From: GCA-2733415 sp964608925
GTDB taxonomy: Bacteria; Bacteroidota; Bacteroidia; Flavobacteriales; Flavobacteriaceae
Direction of reading: 5' to 3'
Length of the DNA: 23,614 nt
NCBI GenBank assembly: GCA_964608925.1
Contig: CAZSQD010000012.1
Span: forward strand, 1 to 23,614
Under the pieces are notes generated by a model, which saw nothing but the letters and a program-made list of their open reading frames with translations, searched no databases and was not told where the DNA came from. Of this stretch, positions 7,259 through 16,860 are shown in pieces. Numbering within the stretch: position 1 is the first letter of the stretch; each line of letters opens with the position of its first letter. Position numbers and translations under genes: made by a program.

Positions 7259-7906
7259 TTAATTACTAAACACATACTTTATAATATTTGCACCCATTTG
7301 AAGTGCTTTTAAGCGTATGGCTTCTGGATCATGATGTACTTCAGAGTCTTCCCAACCATCACCTAAATCAGCTTCTGTAGTGTATAAACAAATTAACCTT
7401 CCATTGTTGAAAAATCCAAATGCTTGTGGGCGTTTGCCATCGTGTTCATGAATTTTTGGTAATCCTTTTGGAAAAGGGAATGCAATGTTAAATATGGGGT
7501 GCGTAGCTGATAATTCAATCATTTTTTGGTTAGGGAATACTTTTTTTAATTCCTTACGGATATATTTATCCATACCGTAATTATCATCAATATGTAAAAA
7601 CCCACCAGATTGCAGGTAGTTTCTTAAATTTTCAGCTTCTTCAGTATTAAAAAACACGTTACCGTGTCCTGTCATGTGTATAAAAGGATACAATGCTAAT
7701 TCAGGACTGTTGGTGCTTACGGTTTTGTATTTTGCATTTATTTTAGTATTAATATTTTCATTACAAAAAGATATTAAATTGGTAAGTGCAGTGGGGTTGG
7801 AGTACCAATCACCTCCGCCATTGTATTTTAAAACGGCAATATCTTGTGCAGCACTAAATTGAAAATTTAATAGTAAAAGAAGAATAATGTAAGTTGCGTT
7901 TTTCAT
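7259..7906 (-). CDS. DUF4159-domain secreted protein
   Basis: The start is the ATG at 7904-7906, giving 215 residues with a signal peptide (MKNATYIILLLLLNFQFSAA). The mature protein fits DUF4159: IAVLKYNGGGDWYSNPTAL, then PFIHMTGHGNVFF, a glutamine-amidotransferase-like LRNYLQSGGFLHIDDNYG, and HPIFNIAFPFPKGLPKIHEHDG with GRLICLYTTEADLGDGWED. The fold resembles a class I GATase-like domain without a clear catalytic triad. It begins 2 bases after the rsmE stop and is the last gene of the tsaD operon. The reading frame appears continuous with rsmE only because the ten Ns in that gene shift the frame. The function is unknown; periplasmic or exported. Confidence 0.85.
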   Translation of the reverse strand: MKNATYIILLLLLNFQFSAAQDIAVLKYNGGGDWYSNPTALTNLISFCNENINTKINAKYKTVSTNSPELALYPFIHMTGHGNVFFNTEEAENLRNYLQSGGFLHIDDNYGMDKYIRKELKKVFPNQKMIELSATHPIFNIAFPFPKGLPKIHEHDGKRPQAFGFFNNGRLICLYTTEADLGDGWEDSEVHHDPEAIRLKALQMGANIIKYVFSN

Positions 7907-7908
7907 AT

Positions 7909-8614
7909 TTATTGAAGTAATGCTACGGTGTGACAGGCAACAATACCTGCTGTTTCTGTACGTAGCCGTGNNNNNNNNNNTATTACCTAAACTAATAGGT
8001 TGGTAGTTATTTTGTATTGCATTTTCAATTTCAGAAATAGAAAAATCACCTTCAGGGCCAATTAAAATGGTTTGTTTTTCCTTAACAAGTAACTTTAACT
8101 CATCTTTGCTATCTTTTTCACAATGAGCTATATATAAACTACCATGTTGCTTGTTTTGTAAAAAATTCTTTAAAGTAATTGCATCATTTACTATTGGTAA
8201 ATGATATTGTAAGGATTGTTTCATGGCACTTTGTACAATCTTATCTAAGCGCTCTTTTTTAATAATTTTTCGTTCGGAATTATCACAAATAATGGGGGTG
8301 ATTTCATCAATGCCAATTTCAGTAGCTTTTTCTAAAAACCATTCTAACCGATCGTTATTTTTAGTGGGGGCAATAGCAATATGTAAGTAATATTTGTGTT
8401 TTGCAAAAGTTTCAGACTTAACAATGTCAACAGTACAATTACTATTGCTTGCCATGGTGATTTTTACGGTAAATAAATTACCTTTACCATTAGTTACCTG
8501 TAAAATATCCTCCTCTTTTTTGCGCAATACACGTACTATATGTTTGCTTTCGTCTTTAGGGAAAGTGTATGTAGTATCTTTTGTATGTATATGTTCACTA
8601 TAAAATAGTTGCAT
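7909..8614 (-). CDS. rsmE: 16S rRNA (uracil1498-N3)-methyltransferase RsmE, interrupted by an assembly gap
   Basis: RsmE methylates N3 of U1498 in 16S rRNA using S-adenosylmethionine. The N-terminal PUA-like domain includes DESKHIVRVLRKKEEDILQV; the SPOUT domain includes LEKATEIGIDEITPIICDNSER and IGPEGDFSISEI, the SAM-binding knot. Ten Ns at 7971-7980 fall inside the final conserved block. If the flanks are joined directly, the reading frame continues as LGNTRLRTETAG and ends ACHTVALLQ, the expected C-terminus, giving 231 residues, normal for the family. As given, the Ns shift the frame and falsely fuse it to the next gene. The ATG at 8612-8614 abuts the stop of the PPIase gene, so translation is probably coupled. 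Confidence 0.93.
7971..7980. other. Ten-N assembly gap within rsmE
   Basis: The run of Ns is a contig join. Both flanks belong to rsmE: the upstream half ends in ...SLGN plus one base, and the downstream half starts with two bases and then RLRTETAG. Zero missing bases gives the family consensus, so the Ns probably have arbitrary length. Confidence 0.95.
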
Positions 8615-9253
8615 TTAAAGTGTAACTTTTAAAACGGTTAGTAAATTAATATTTTTAGGACTTTCAGTTTGTTGTACTAAATAATATTTATGCTGTTCAG
8701 GTAAATCTAAGTTATAAACGGTGTTAACAGGATGCTTGCGTAGTGCTTCCATAAATTCTTCTGACATGTATTTTTCAGTAAACCATCCAATATCACCACC
8801 ACTTTTTGCATTTCTATCCATGGAATGTTTGTAAGCAAATTCTTTAAATTCTTTTCCTTTACGTACTTCAATGGCAATTTCACTTCTTAAGAAATGGATA
8901 GCTTCGGGAGTCATTTTTTTACCACTAAAATAAATATAATTGGCTCTATAATGTTTTTTAGGGACTATGGATATTACTTTGTAGATAGCCTTTGTGTTTT
9001 TCTCATCTATAGTAAATACATCACCTACTGCATGTTTAAAAAGTTCTTTTGACAAAGAGTTGGTGTGCTTTACTTGATTGTATACATAAATTTTACTACG
9101 TAACTCTTGGTGTGCTTGTCTAAATTCTTTAGCTTCTTCAAGGGTAGATACAGTAAGCAATTCTTTTTTTACAGTTTTAGTATTTTGTGCAAAAAGGGTA
9201 GTTGCGTTAAATGTTAAAAAAAATAATAGTGTTTTAAATTTTAAATCGTGCAT
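8615..9253 (-). CDS. Exported parvulin-type peptidyl-prolyl isomerase
   Basis: The ATG at 9251-9253 is chosen because it opens a good signal peptide (MHDLKFKTLLFFLTFNATTLFA); an ATG 36 bases upstream would bury the signal. The 212-residue protein has a PpiC/rotamase domain at about 105-198. It is marked by FKEFAYKHSMDRNAKSGGD, GWFTEKYMSEEFMEALRK and a closing YYLVQQTESPK, as in SurA/PrsA relatives. Such proteins help fold exported or outer-membrane proteins in the periplasm. The segment before it (about 30-95) is an additional domain of unknown role. The start overlaps the end of tsaD by 20 bases, and the stop abuts rsmE. Confidence 0.82.
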   Translation of the reverse strand: MHDLKFKTLLFFLTFNATTLFAQNTKTVKKELLTVSTLEEAKEFRQAHQELRSKIYVYNQVKHTNSLSKELFKHAVGDVFTIDEKNTKAIYKVISIVPKKHYRANYIYFSGKKMTPEAIHFLRSEIAIEVRKGKEFKEFAYKHSMDRNAKSGGDIGWFTEKYMSEEFMEALRKHPVNTVYNLDLPEQHKYYLVQQTESPKNINLLTVLKVTL

Positions 9254-10253
9254 TTGCAATAGTTTGTTCATTAGAAAAATCGTGCTCAAGATACTTTAAA
9301 TATCCCACAATACCAATCATTGCAGCATTATCTGTAGTGTATTCAAATTTAGGCACATAGGTAGTCCATCCAAATTTTTGTTCACCATTTTTTAAAGCTG
9401 TTCTGATACCAGAATTGGCGGATACGCCACCACCAATAGCAATATGATTAATACCTGTAGTTTTAGTAGCTATTTTTAGTTTATCAATCACTATACCAAT
9501 AATAGTATATTGTAGAGAAGCACAAATATCATGTAAGTTTTCGGTGATAAAATTAGGGTTGGCTTGTTGGTTTTTATGTACAAAGTTCATAAACTGCGTT
9601 TTTAAACCGCTAAAGCTAAAATTAAGCCCATTAACACGAGGTTTTGTAAATGGATATGCTTTTGGGTTACCTAATTTCGCATATTTATCAATTAAAGGTC
9701 CTCCAGGGTAAGGCAATCCTAAAACTTTTGCACTTTTATCAAAAGCTTCACCAATAGCATCATCTAAAGTTTCACCAATTACGGTCATATCAAAATAACT
9801 ATTCACTTGTACAATTTGGGTGTGCCCACCAGAAATAGTCATCGCTAAAAATGGAAAGGGAGGTTTTACCTGAGCTTCATCATCTATAAAATGCGATAAA
9901 ATATGTGCTTGCATGTGGTTTACTGCCAATAAAGGTATTTGTAAACCTTGTGCAAATGACTTTGCGAAAGAAGTACCCACTAATAAAGACCCCATTAATC
10001 CAGGACCTTGAGTAAACGCAATGGCATCCAACTCTTTTTTATCAATATTTGCTTCCATTAGCGCTTGATGCACTACGGGAACTATGTTTTGTTGATGTGC
10101 ACGTGATGCTAATTCAGGTACAACACCTCCGTATTTGGTATGAATTTCTTGGTTTGCCACAACATTACTCAGTACTTTTCCGTTGCATAAAACAGCAGCA
10201 CCGGTGTCATCACAAGAAGATTCTATAGCAAGAATATAAATATTTTGTTTCAT
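9234..10253 (-). CDS. tsaD: tRNA N6-adenosine threonylcarbamoyltransferase
   Basis: TsaD transfers the threonylcarbamoyl group to A37 of ANN-decoding tRNAs with TsaB and TsaE. Starting at the ATG at 10251-10253 (338 residues), it shows the ASKHA-fold opening ILAIESSCDDTGAAV (residues 7-21), the KYGGVVPELASRAHQ block, the metal-binding VNHMQAHILSH (His113 and His117), FLAMTISGGHTQIV, GEAFDKSAKVLGLPYPGGP and IGGGVSANSGIR. An ATG five codons earlier is possible but less likely from family alignment. It leads the operon tsaD, PPIase, rsmE, DUF4159 gene. Its partner tsaE is 12 kb away in this window. Confidence 0.97.
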   Translation of the reverse strand: MKQNIYILAIESSCDDTGAAVLCNGKVLSNVVANQEIHTKYGGVVPELASRAHQQNIVPVVHQALMEANIDKKELDAIAFTQGPGLMGSLLVGTSFAKSFAQGLQIPLLAVNHMQAHILSHFIDDEAQVKPPFPFLAMTISGGHTQIVQVNSYFDMTVIGETLDDAIGEAFDKSAKVLGLPYPGGPLIDKYAKLGNPKAYPFTKPRVNGLNFSFSGLKTQFMNFVHKNQQANPNFITENLHDICASLQYTIIGIVIDKLKIATKTTGINHIAIGGGVSANSGIRTALKNGEQKFGWTTYVPKFEYTTDNAAMIGIVGYLKYLEHDFSNEQTIANARFKI

Positions 10254-10290
10254 AGGGTTAAAAGGCACAAAATTTGTAATTTTAAACCCA

Positions 10291-10317
10291 CAAAGTTAAA
10301 ACAATAAACGCTATCAA
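10291..10317 (-). promoter_or_regulatory. Putative promoter of the tsaD operon
   Basis: On the minus strand TTG (10317-10315), 16 bases, then TAACTTTG (10298-10291), a match to TAnnTTTG. The box is 38 bases upstream of the tsaD ATG at 10253 and overlaps the likely start region of divergent tamB, so the two units may compete. Confidence 0.45.
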
Positions 10318-13300
10318 AAAACTAAGAAAAATACTATTTCGCATCATCATCATTTTGCTGTTGTTGTTTTTGCTATTATTATTCCTTTTTTCGCTTCCAG
10401 TTGTACAAACTAAGTTGGGTGAAATGGCTACGGATGCACTAAATGAAAAATACAATACGCACATAAGTATAGCAGGAGTAGGCTTAAATTTTAATGGCGA
10501 TGTTTCTTTGAAAAATGTATTGATAAATGATCACCATCAAGATACGTTATTTCATGTAGCTGCTATTAACGCATCTATACTTGATTTTAAACGCTTAAAA
10601 GAAGGTGATTTATTGTTTAACAATATTGAAATGGAGCAATTGGACTTCAAAATGAAAGTTTATAAAAATGAAAAAGAAAGTAATTTAGATATTTTTGTAG
10701 CCAGTTTTGATAGTAAAATACCAAGTAAAACACCATCCAAATTTTTAATGACGGTAGCTGATGTAGCTATCCGTAAAAGTAGGTTCCGGTATATAGATGA
10801 AAATTTGAGTACTCCTAAAATATTAGATTTTACAAAATTAAATATAGAAGGTGATGCTTTAAAAATAAAGGGCGCAAATGTTAATGTTAATATAGCAGAT
10901 GCAAATATGCTAGACTTTAGAGGCCTACAAATACTGCAATTGCAAACAAAATTTAACTATAGTTTATCACAAATGAATTTTAAGAAGATTCATTTAAACA
11001 CTAAAAAATCGGCTATTAATGGTAATTTAACCTTTAATTACCAGCGTTCTGATTTTAAAGATTTTAATAATTTAGTAAAAATAGACGCGCAGTTTGAAAA
11101 TTCAAAATTAGCTTTTGAAGATTTAAATCATTTTTATGATGAGTTTGGTACGGATATAGCCACTTTTAGCACAACAATTTCAGGTACTTTAAATCAGTTA
11201 AATTTTCCTAATTTAAAACTAAAAACCTCAAAAAATACGGTAGTAAATGGTAGCTTTAAGCTTGAGAATGTTTTTTCTAAAAAAGAGAATAATTTTAAAT
11301 TTACGGCAAATTACAAGCAATTAACGTCAAACTATTATGATTTAAAAAAGATGCTCCCTAATTTATTAGGGCGTACACTACCTTCTAGTTTTAGAAATTT
11401 GGGTACGTTTACCGTAAAAGGAAAATCAGTAATTACTCAAGAGCTTATTGAAGCTAATGTGGTTGTTAATACGCAAATAGGAAATTTAAAATCAAATTTA
11501 AGCCTATCAAATATTGATGATATTGATAATGCTAAATATGTAGGTCCTGTACAGTTTACTAATTTTGATTTAGGGAAGTTATTGGAAGACAAAGCTTTTG
11601 GTAAAGTAACATTTAACGGATACGTTAATGGGCAAGGGTTTACACTAAACAAGGTTAATACATTAGCAAAAGGAAAAATTTCTAGTATTGAAATAAATAA
11701 GTACACTTATAAAAACTTAGAAGTATTTGGAGTTATCAAGCACAAAGTGTTTCAAGGTAAGTTAACTGCTAATGACCCCAATTTAAAGTTAAATTTTGAT
11801 GGTTTGGTTGATATGTCATCAAAAATTGATAAATACGATTTTACAGCATCTATAGCACATGCCGATTTTAATAAAATAAATTTATTTAAACGAGACAGTA
11901 TCTCTCAGTTTAAAGGAGATATTAAAATGAAAATGAATGGCTCAACTATTGATGATGCTTTTGGTGAAATTCTTTTTGAAAACACAACGTATACTAATCA
12001 AAATGAAAAATTTACATTTAAAGATTTTAAATTAAGCTCACAGTTTGATAAAAATGGAGTACGTACAATTATTGTAAACTCACCAGAAGTAGTTACCGCA
12101 AAAATTATTGGAAAATTTAAATTTAAAGAAATTATAGCATTATCACGTAATGCTTTAGGAAGTATCTACACCAATTTTAAACCTTTAAAAGTTGGAGAAA
12201 ATCAATTTTTTAAATATCATATTAATATTGAAAATAAGCTAACCGAAATTTTTTATCCAGATATTGTAATACGAAAAAAAGCTATTTTAAAAGGAAACGT
12301 TTCCAGTAATGAAAAAGATTTTAAATTAACTTTAAAGTCGCCAGAAATTATATTTAGAGGCAATACTTTTAGTAATGTAGATGTGAAAATGGATAATTCC
12401 AATCCGTTTTATAATACCTATGTAAATATTAAAAATGTAACAACAAATTTTTATAATGTATCTGATTTTAATTTAATAAACAGAACCGTAAGTGATACGT
12501 TATTTTTTAGAACGGAGTTTAACGGCGGTAAACTTAAAAAAGATAAATATGATTTAAACTTGTACCATACCATTAATACCGAAGGGAAATCGGTGTTTGG
12601 AATCAAAAAATCCGACTTAAAAATTAATAATTATGATTGGCTTATTAATGAGAGTGGCTCACAAAACAGTAAAATAGTTTTTGATTCCAGTTTTAAAAAT
12701 ATTAATATCCAAGAGTTTATAATAAGTCATGGAGCGGAGTTTTTAAAACTATCTGGGGTGATAAACGGTAATAATGAGAAACAATTAAATTTAGACCTTA
12801 AAGACCTTGATTTAGCTAAGTTTTTACCCAAAATGAAAACTTTTACTGTAGCGGGAGTTTTAAATGGTAATGTTAATTTTAACCAAAGTAAAGGAAAGTA
12901 TAAACCCATAGCGAATATTGAAATTGCTAATTTAATAGTTAATGAAAATAAATTAGGACTCTTTAAAATATCTGCAGTAGGTAATGAAAGCTTAAATAAA
13001 TTTGAAATTAATTCTAGTCTAGTAAATGATGAAGTAAAGGCTTTAATGGCTAACGGAACTATTGATTTTGCACCAAAAACGCCTCAATTAAATTTAGGGA
13101 TTAATTTAAAACAGTTTGATGCATCTACATTTAGTGCATTGGGTACGGATGTAATAACGGATATAAGAGGTTTTGTTTCTGGTAACGCGTTATTGTTTGG
13201 AGATTATAATAACCCTGATTTTAGCGGAAGTTTATTTTTAGATGAAGCAGGTTTAAAAATACCATACTTAAATGTAGATTTTGATTTTGAAAACGGTGGA

Positions 13301-14764
13301 AGGGTACACTTAAACAAAAAACAATTTATTTTTGATAACATTGCTATTTTGGATACTAAGGAATATACATCAGGACGTATAAAAGGATTTATAGCTCATA
13401 ATGCTTTTACGGATTGGGAATTAGGCTTAGAAATATCATCACCAAATTTATTAGTATTAGATAAAAAACAAGAAGAAAACTCACTTTATTTTGGGACTGT
13501 ATTTATTGACGGTAAAGCAACACTTACAGGACCTACGGATGAGTTATTAATAAAAGTAGATGCCACCTCAAATAAAGGAACCGTATTTAAAATACCAATA
13601 ACGGATTCTGAAGCTGTTGGTGACAATACCTTTATACGTTTAGCAACCCCAGAAAGTAGAGGAAAAACGGATGCTATAGATGCTAATTTACCTGATGACA
13701 TTAGTGGTTTAGAGCTTGCTTTTGATTTAAACGTAACTCCAGATGCCGAAATAGAAATTGTTTTAGATCAAGAAACAGGAAGTGTGTTAAGAGGTAGTGG
13801 AGCAGGTTTATTGCGTATTGATATCAATACCAATGGCAAGTTTAATATGTATGGTGATTTTGTAGTAAGTAACGGAACGTATAATTTTGTATATGGGAGT
13901 AACTTTTTACAAGGCGGTTTTATAGAAAAGAAATTTAAAGTAAAACCAGGAGGTACTATCAATTGGGATGGTAACCCGTATCAAGCACGTTTAAACATTA
14001 ACGCAGCATACCGCACCAATGCAAACCCTGCAATATTGTTAGATAATCCGTCAATAAACCGTAAAATACCTGTAGATGTTATTATTAATTTAAACGGTGG
14101 TTTATTGCAACCAGATGTTAATTTTAATATTGAATTTCCAAATACAAATTCCGTAGTAAAGTCAGAATTACTATATAAGTTAGATGATAAGGAGTTTAGG
14201 GACAAGCAAGCATTATCCTTAGTAACTTCAGGGCAATTTACCAATGCATTTGCCATTGGTCAAGCCGCACTTACAGGTAATTTAGTAGAACGTGCTACCA
14301 GTTTGGTAAACAATATTTTTAGTGAAGAAGATGATAAATTTAAAATAGGTTTAAATTATGAACAAGGAGAAACCAACCCATATTTAGCGGACATACGTAC
14401 CGAAGACAGAGTAGGTTTTACCGTATCAACACAAATAACCGAACGCATATTAATTAACGGAAAAGTGGGTATACCAGTAGGAGGCGTAAGTAAAACAGTG
14501 GTAGCGGGAGATGTGCAAGTAGAATTTTTATTAAATGAAGATGGGACATTACGTGCCAAAATATTTAATAGAGAAAATGATTTTCAAATAACAGGGCTTA
14601 CCAATGAAGTAGGGTACACACAAGGAGTAGGAATTTCGTATCAAGTAGATTTTGATACTTTTGATGAGCTAATACGTAAAATATTTAGTAAAAAGAAGAA
14701 TAAAAAACAAACCGAAGAAAAAAATAAAGATGAGCAAGGATTCATCCGAAGAAAACAAAAATAA
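10304..14764 (+). CDS. tamB: TamB-like translocation/assembly protein (DUF490), start codon non-standard
   Basis: This protein of about 1486 residues has a single N-terminal membrane helix, a long repetitive AsmA/TamB beta-helical region, and a C-terminal DUF490 domain. That domain includes LRGSGAGLLRIDINTNGKFNMYGDF, then FNIEFPNTNSVVKSELLYKL, and ends with the GVGISYQVDFDTFDELIRKIF element that contacts the outer-membrane BamA/TamA partner. TamB bridges the envelope and aids outer-membrane biogenesis or phospholipid transport. The first standard start is a TTG at 10355, but this falls inside the membrane helix and drops the basic segment KKLRKILFR just upstream. The frame is open from 10286 with no ATG, GTG or TTG; ATA at 10304 (then NAIKKLRKILF) fits best. 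The S46 peptidase gene follows after 11 bases. Confidence 0.88.
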   Translation: MNAIKKLRKILFRIIIILLLLFLLLLFLFSLPVVQTKLGEMATDALNEKYNTHISIAGVGLNFNGDVSLKNVLINDHHQDTLFHVAAINASILDFKRLKEGDLLFNNIEMEQLDFKMKVYKNEKESNLDIFVASFDSKIPSKTPSKFLMTVADVAIRKSRFRYIDENLSTPKILDFTKLNIEGDALKIKGANVNVNIADANMLDFRGLQILQLQTKFNYSLSQMNFKKIHLNTKKSAINGNLTFNYQRSDFKDFNNLVKIDAQFENSKLAFEDLNHFYDEFGTDIATFSTTISGTLNQLNFPNLKLKTSKNTVVNGSFKLENVFSKKENNFKFTANYKQLTSNYYDLKKMLPNLLGRTLPSSFRNLGTFTVKGKSVITQELIEANVVVNTQIGNLKSNLSLSNIDDIDNAKYVGPVQFTNFDLGKLLEDKAFGKVTFNGYVNGQGFTLNKVNTLAKGKISSIEINKYTYKNLEVFGVIKHKVFQGKLTANDPNLKLNFDGLVDMSSKIDKYDFTASIAHADFNKINLFKRDSISQFKGDIKMKMNGSTIDDAFGEILFENTTYTNQNEKFTFKDFKLSSQFDKNGVRTIIVNSPEVVTAKIIGKFKFKEIIALSRNALGSIYTNFKPLKVGENQFFKYHINIENKLTEIFYPDIVIRKKAILKGNVSSNEKDFKLTLKSPEIIFRGNTFSNVDVKMDNSNPFYNTYVNIKNVTTNFYNVSDFNLINRTVSDTLFFRTEFNGGKLKKDKYDLNLYHTINTEGKSVFGIKKSDLKINNYDWLINESGSQNSKIVFDSSFKNINIQEFIISHGAEFLKLSGVINGNNEKQLNLDLKDLDLAKFLPKMKTFTVAGVLNGNVNFNQSKGKYKPIANIEIANLIVNENKLGLFKISAVGNESLNKFEINSSLVNDEVKALMANGTIDFAPKTPQLNLGINLKQFDASTFSALGTDVITDIRGFVSGNALLFGDYNNPDFSGSLFLDEAGLKIPYLNVDFDFENGGRVHLNKKQFIFDNIAILDTKEYTSGRIKGFIAHNAFTDWELGLEISSPNLLVLDKKQEENSLYFGTVFIDGKATLTGPTDELLIKVDATSNKGTVFKIPITDSEAVGDNTFIRLATPESRGKTDAIDANLPDDISGLELAFDLNVTPDAEIEIVLDQETGSVLRGSGAGLLRIDINTNGKFNMYGDFVVSNGTYNFVYGSNFLQGGFIEKKFKVKPGGTINWDGNPYQARLNINAAYRTNANPAILLDNPSINRKIPVDVIINLNGGLLQPDVNFNIEFPNTNSVVKSELLYKLDDKEFRDKQALSLVTSGQFTNAFAIGQAALTGNLVERATSLVNNIFSEEDDKFKIGLNYEQGETNPYLADIRTEDRVGFTVSTQITERILINGKVGIPVGGVSKTVVAGDVQVEFLLNEDGTLRAKIFNRENDFQITGLTNEVGYTQGVGISYQVDFDTFDELIRKIFSKKKNKKQTEEKNKDEQGFIRRKQK

Positions 14765-14775
14765 AACCAATACTT

Positions 14776-16860
14776 ATGAAAACAATTAAAATTATAATAC
14801 TATTTATTAGTATCAACCTATCCGCACAGCAAGGAGGTATGTGGATACCCTCTTTATTAAAAGGGATGAACGAAACCGAAATGCAAAATTTAGGAAGTAA
14901 ACTATCTGCCAAGGATATTTACAGTATTAACAACTCCAGTTTAAAAGATGCTATTGTACATTTTAATGGCGGTTGTACTGCGGAAGTTATTTCGTCAAAA
15001 GGATTGCTGTTAACCAATCATCATTGTGGTTTTGGGCAAATTCAAAGCCATTCAAGTGTAGAAAACGACTATTTACAAGATGGTTTTTGGGCAATGCAAC
15101 CCCAAGATGAATTACCCAACAAAAACTTAGAAGTTACTTTTATTATAAAAATAGAAGACGTAACAAAAAGTGTTTTAAACGGGGTAAACTCAAAAATGAC
15201 ACCTAAAGAAACACAAAGTTTAATACAAAAAAACACCAATGCAGTACAAAAAAAGTACACTACGGAAAGCTGGCAAAAAACCAAAGTAAGTTCGTTTTTT
15301 AATGGTAATCAATACTTTTTATTTGTAACCGAAAGCTATACGGACATCCGTTTGGTAGGCGCACCACCATCAAGCATTGGTAAATTTGGTAGTGATACTG
15401 ATAATTGGATGTTTCCGCGTCATACAGGAGATTTTTCTATCTTTCGTATCTATGCCGATAAAAATAACCGACCAGCAGATTATTCAAAAGAAAATGTACC
15501 GTATACACCAAAACACTTTTTACCAATTTCTTTAGACGGTGTAGAAGAAGGCGATTTTACAATGGTATTCGGCTTTCCAGGGCGTACCAATGAGTATTTG
15601 CCAGCAGTAGCAATTGAGCAGATAACACAAAAAGTAAACCCATCAAACATTAAAATTAGAGCAGCCGCTTTAAAAGTAATGGATGCCGCTATGAAAAGCG
15701 ATGCGAAAATAAAAATTCAATACGCATCAAAACAAGCAGGTATTGCCAACTATTGGAAAAAATGGATTGGTGAAAATCAAGGAATTGAAAAAAGTGATGC
15801 CATTGCAAAAAAACGCGACTTTGAAAAAACATTTACCAAAGCCGTTAAAAAACGTAAACATAAAGAGTATCGCTCAATTTTAGCCGAATTTGAAACGCTG
15901 TACACCGCTTTTGAACCTATTAACATTAAACGTTCCAATTTTATTGAAGTCTTTTACCGTAACAATGAGTTAATGCAACAAATGTTTAGGTTATATCAAC
16001 TGGAACAAGCAAAAGGTGAAGAAAAATTTAAAAAACGTAAAGCCTTTACCATTGCGCAATTAACACGCATACATAAAAACTTTAATGCCACGGTAGATCA
16101 AGGTATATTTGAAGCCGTAATGCCATTATATGATGCAAATGCTACAAATAGCAGTTTTTATAAAACTACAAAATTTACCAATTTAACCAATGCTTTAGCA
16201 ATGTTAGAGGGTAATTATGAAACCGTAATAGCCAAACTAAATAAAGATGCTGCCTATCAATTTGCAAAACCATATATCAAGGAGTTTTATGAAGTAGTAT
16301 CACCAAAATATAGCAACTCAAAAGGTGAAATAGCAAAAGTGCAAAAGCAATATATGAAAGCCTTAATGGAAGTAATGCCAAGTGATAAATATTACCCAGA
16401 TGCTAATAGTACCTTGCGTGTAACCTACGGTCAAGTACACGGTTACGCACCAAAAGATGCGGTATATTACAACCATGTGAGTTATTTGGATGGTGTAATG
16501 GAAAAATACGTACCAGGAGATTATGAGTTTGATGTACCACAGAAACTACAAGATTTATATAAAGCAAAAGATTTTGGTCAATATGCCGATACCAACGGTA
16601 AAGTACCTGTTTGTTTTTTAGGAACCAATCATACAACAGGAGGAAACTCTGGGAGTCCAGCAATAGATGCCCACGGAAATTTAATAGGTTTAAATTTTGA
16701 CCGAGTTTGGGAAGGCACCATGAGTGACATGAATTACGATCCCAATATTTGCCGTAACATTATGGTAGATGCCCGTTACATTTTGTTTATTATTGATAAA
16801 TACGCAGGTTGTACCCGTTTAATTGACGAAATGAAATTGGTGCATCCTAAAAAGAAGTAA
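14776..16860 (+). CDS. S46-family dipeptidyl-peptidase, DPP11-like (acidic P1)
   Basis: This 694-residue periplasmic serine peptidase removes dipeptides from peptide N-termini. The signal peptide is MKTIKIIILFISINLSAQ. The catalytic His is in LTNHHCGFGQ (about residue 83), the acid lies in the FGSDTDNWMFPRHTGDF block, and the nucleophile is Ser625 in TTGGNSGSP. In this family the residue 18 positions after the nucleophile sets specificity: Gly in DPP7 (hydrophobic P1), Arg in DPP11 (Asp/Glu at P1). Here it is Arg643 (LNFDRVWEG), predicting DPP11-type activity. Such enzymes feed dipeptides to amino-acid catabolism. It is co-oriented with tamB at 11 bases. Its last codons (HPKKK, stop) are duplicated downstream as part of a 53-bp repeat. 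Confidence 0.93.
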   Translation: MKTIKIIILFISINLSAQQGGMWIPSLLKGMNETEMQNLGSKLSAKDIYSINNSSLKDAIVHFNGGCTAEVISSKGLLLTNHHCGFGQIQSHSSVENDYLQDGFWAMQPQDELPNKNLEVTFIIKIEDVTKSVLNGVNSKMTPKETQSLIQKNTNAVQKKYTTESWQKTKVSSFFNGNQYFLFVTESYTDIRLVGAPPSSIGKFGSDTDNWMFPRHTGDFSIFRIYADKNNRPADYSKENVPYTPKHFLPISLDGVEEGDFTMVFGFPGRTNEYLPAVAIEQITQKVNPSNIKIRAAALKVMDAAMKSDAKIKIQYASKQAGIANYWKKWIGENQGIEKSDAIAKKRDFEKTFTKAVKKRKHKEYRSILAEFETLYTAFEPINIKRSNFIEVFYRNNELMQQMFRLYQLEQAKGEEKFKKRKAFTIAQLTRIHKNFNATVDQGIFEAVMPLYDANATNSSFYKTTKFTNLTNALAMLEGNYETVIAKLNKDAAYQFAKPYIKEFYEVVSPKYSNSKGEIAKVQKQYMKALMEVMPSDKYYPDANSTLRVTYGQVHGYAPKDAVYYNHVSYLDGVMEKYVPGDYEFDVPQKLQDLYKAKDFGQYADTNGKVPVCFLGTNHTTGGNSGSPAIDAHGNLIGLNFDRVWEGTMSDMNYDPNICRNIMVDARYILFIIDKYAGCTRLIDEMKLVHPKKK

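Noticed and set aside
7259..8614. A single 451-codon frame fusing RsmE to the DUF4159 protein
   Set aside because: It exists only because ten Ns shift the frame. The true RsmE end and a separate signal peptide for the DUF4159 protein are both visible.
10282..14559. Several 60-90 codon frames on the minus strand within tamB
   Set aside because: They lie opposite a long, well-supported gene, have no family resemblance, and are shadows of its codon pattern.
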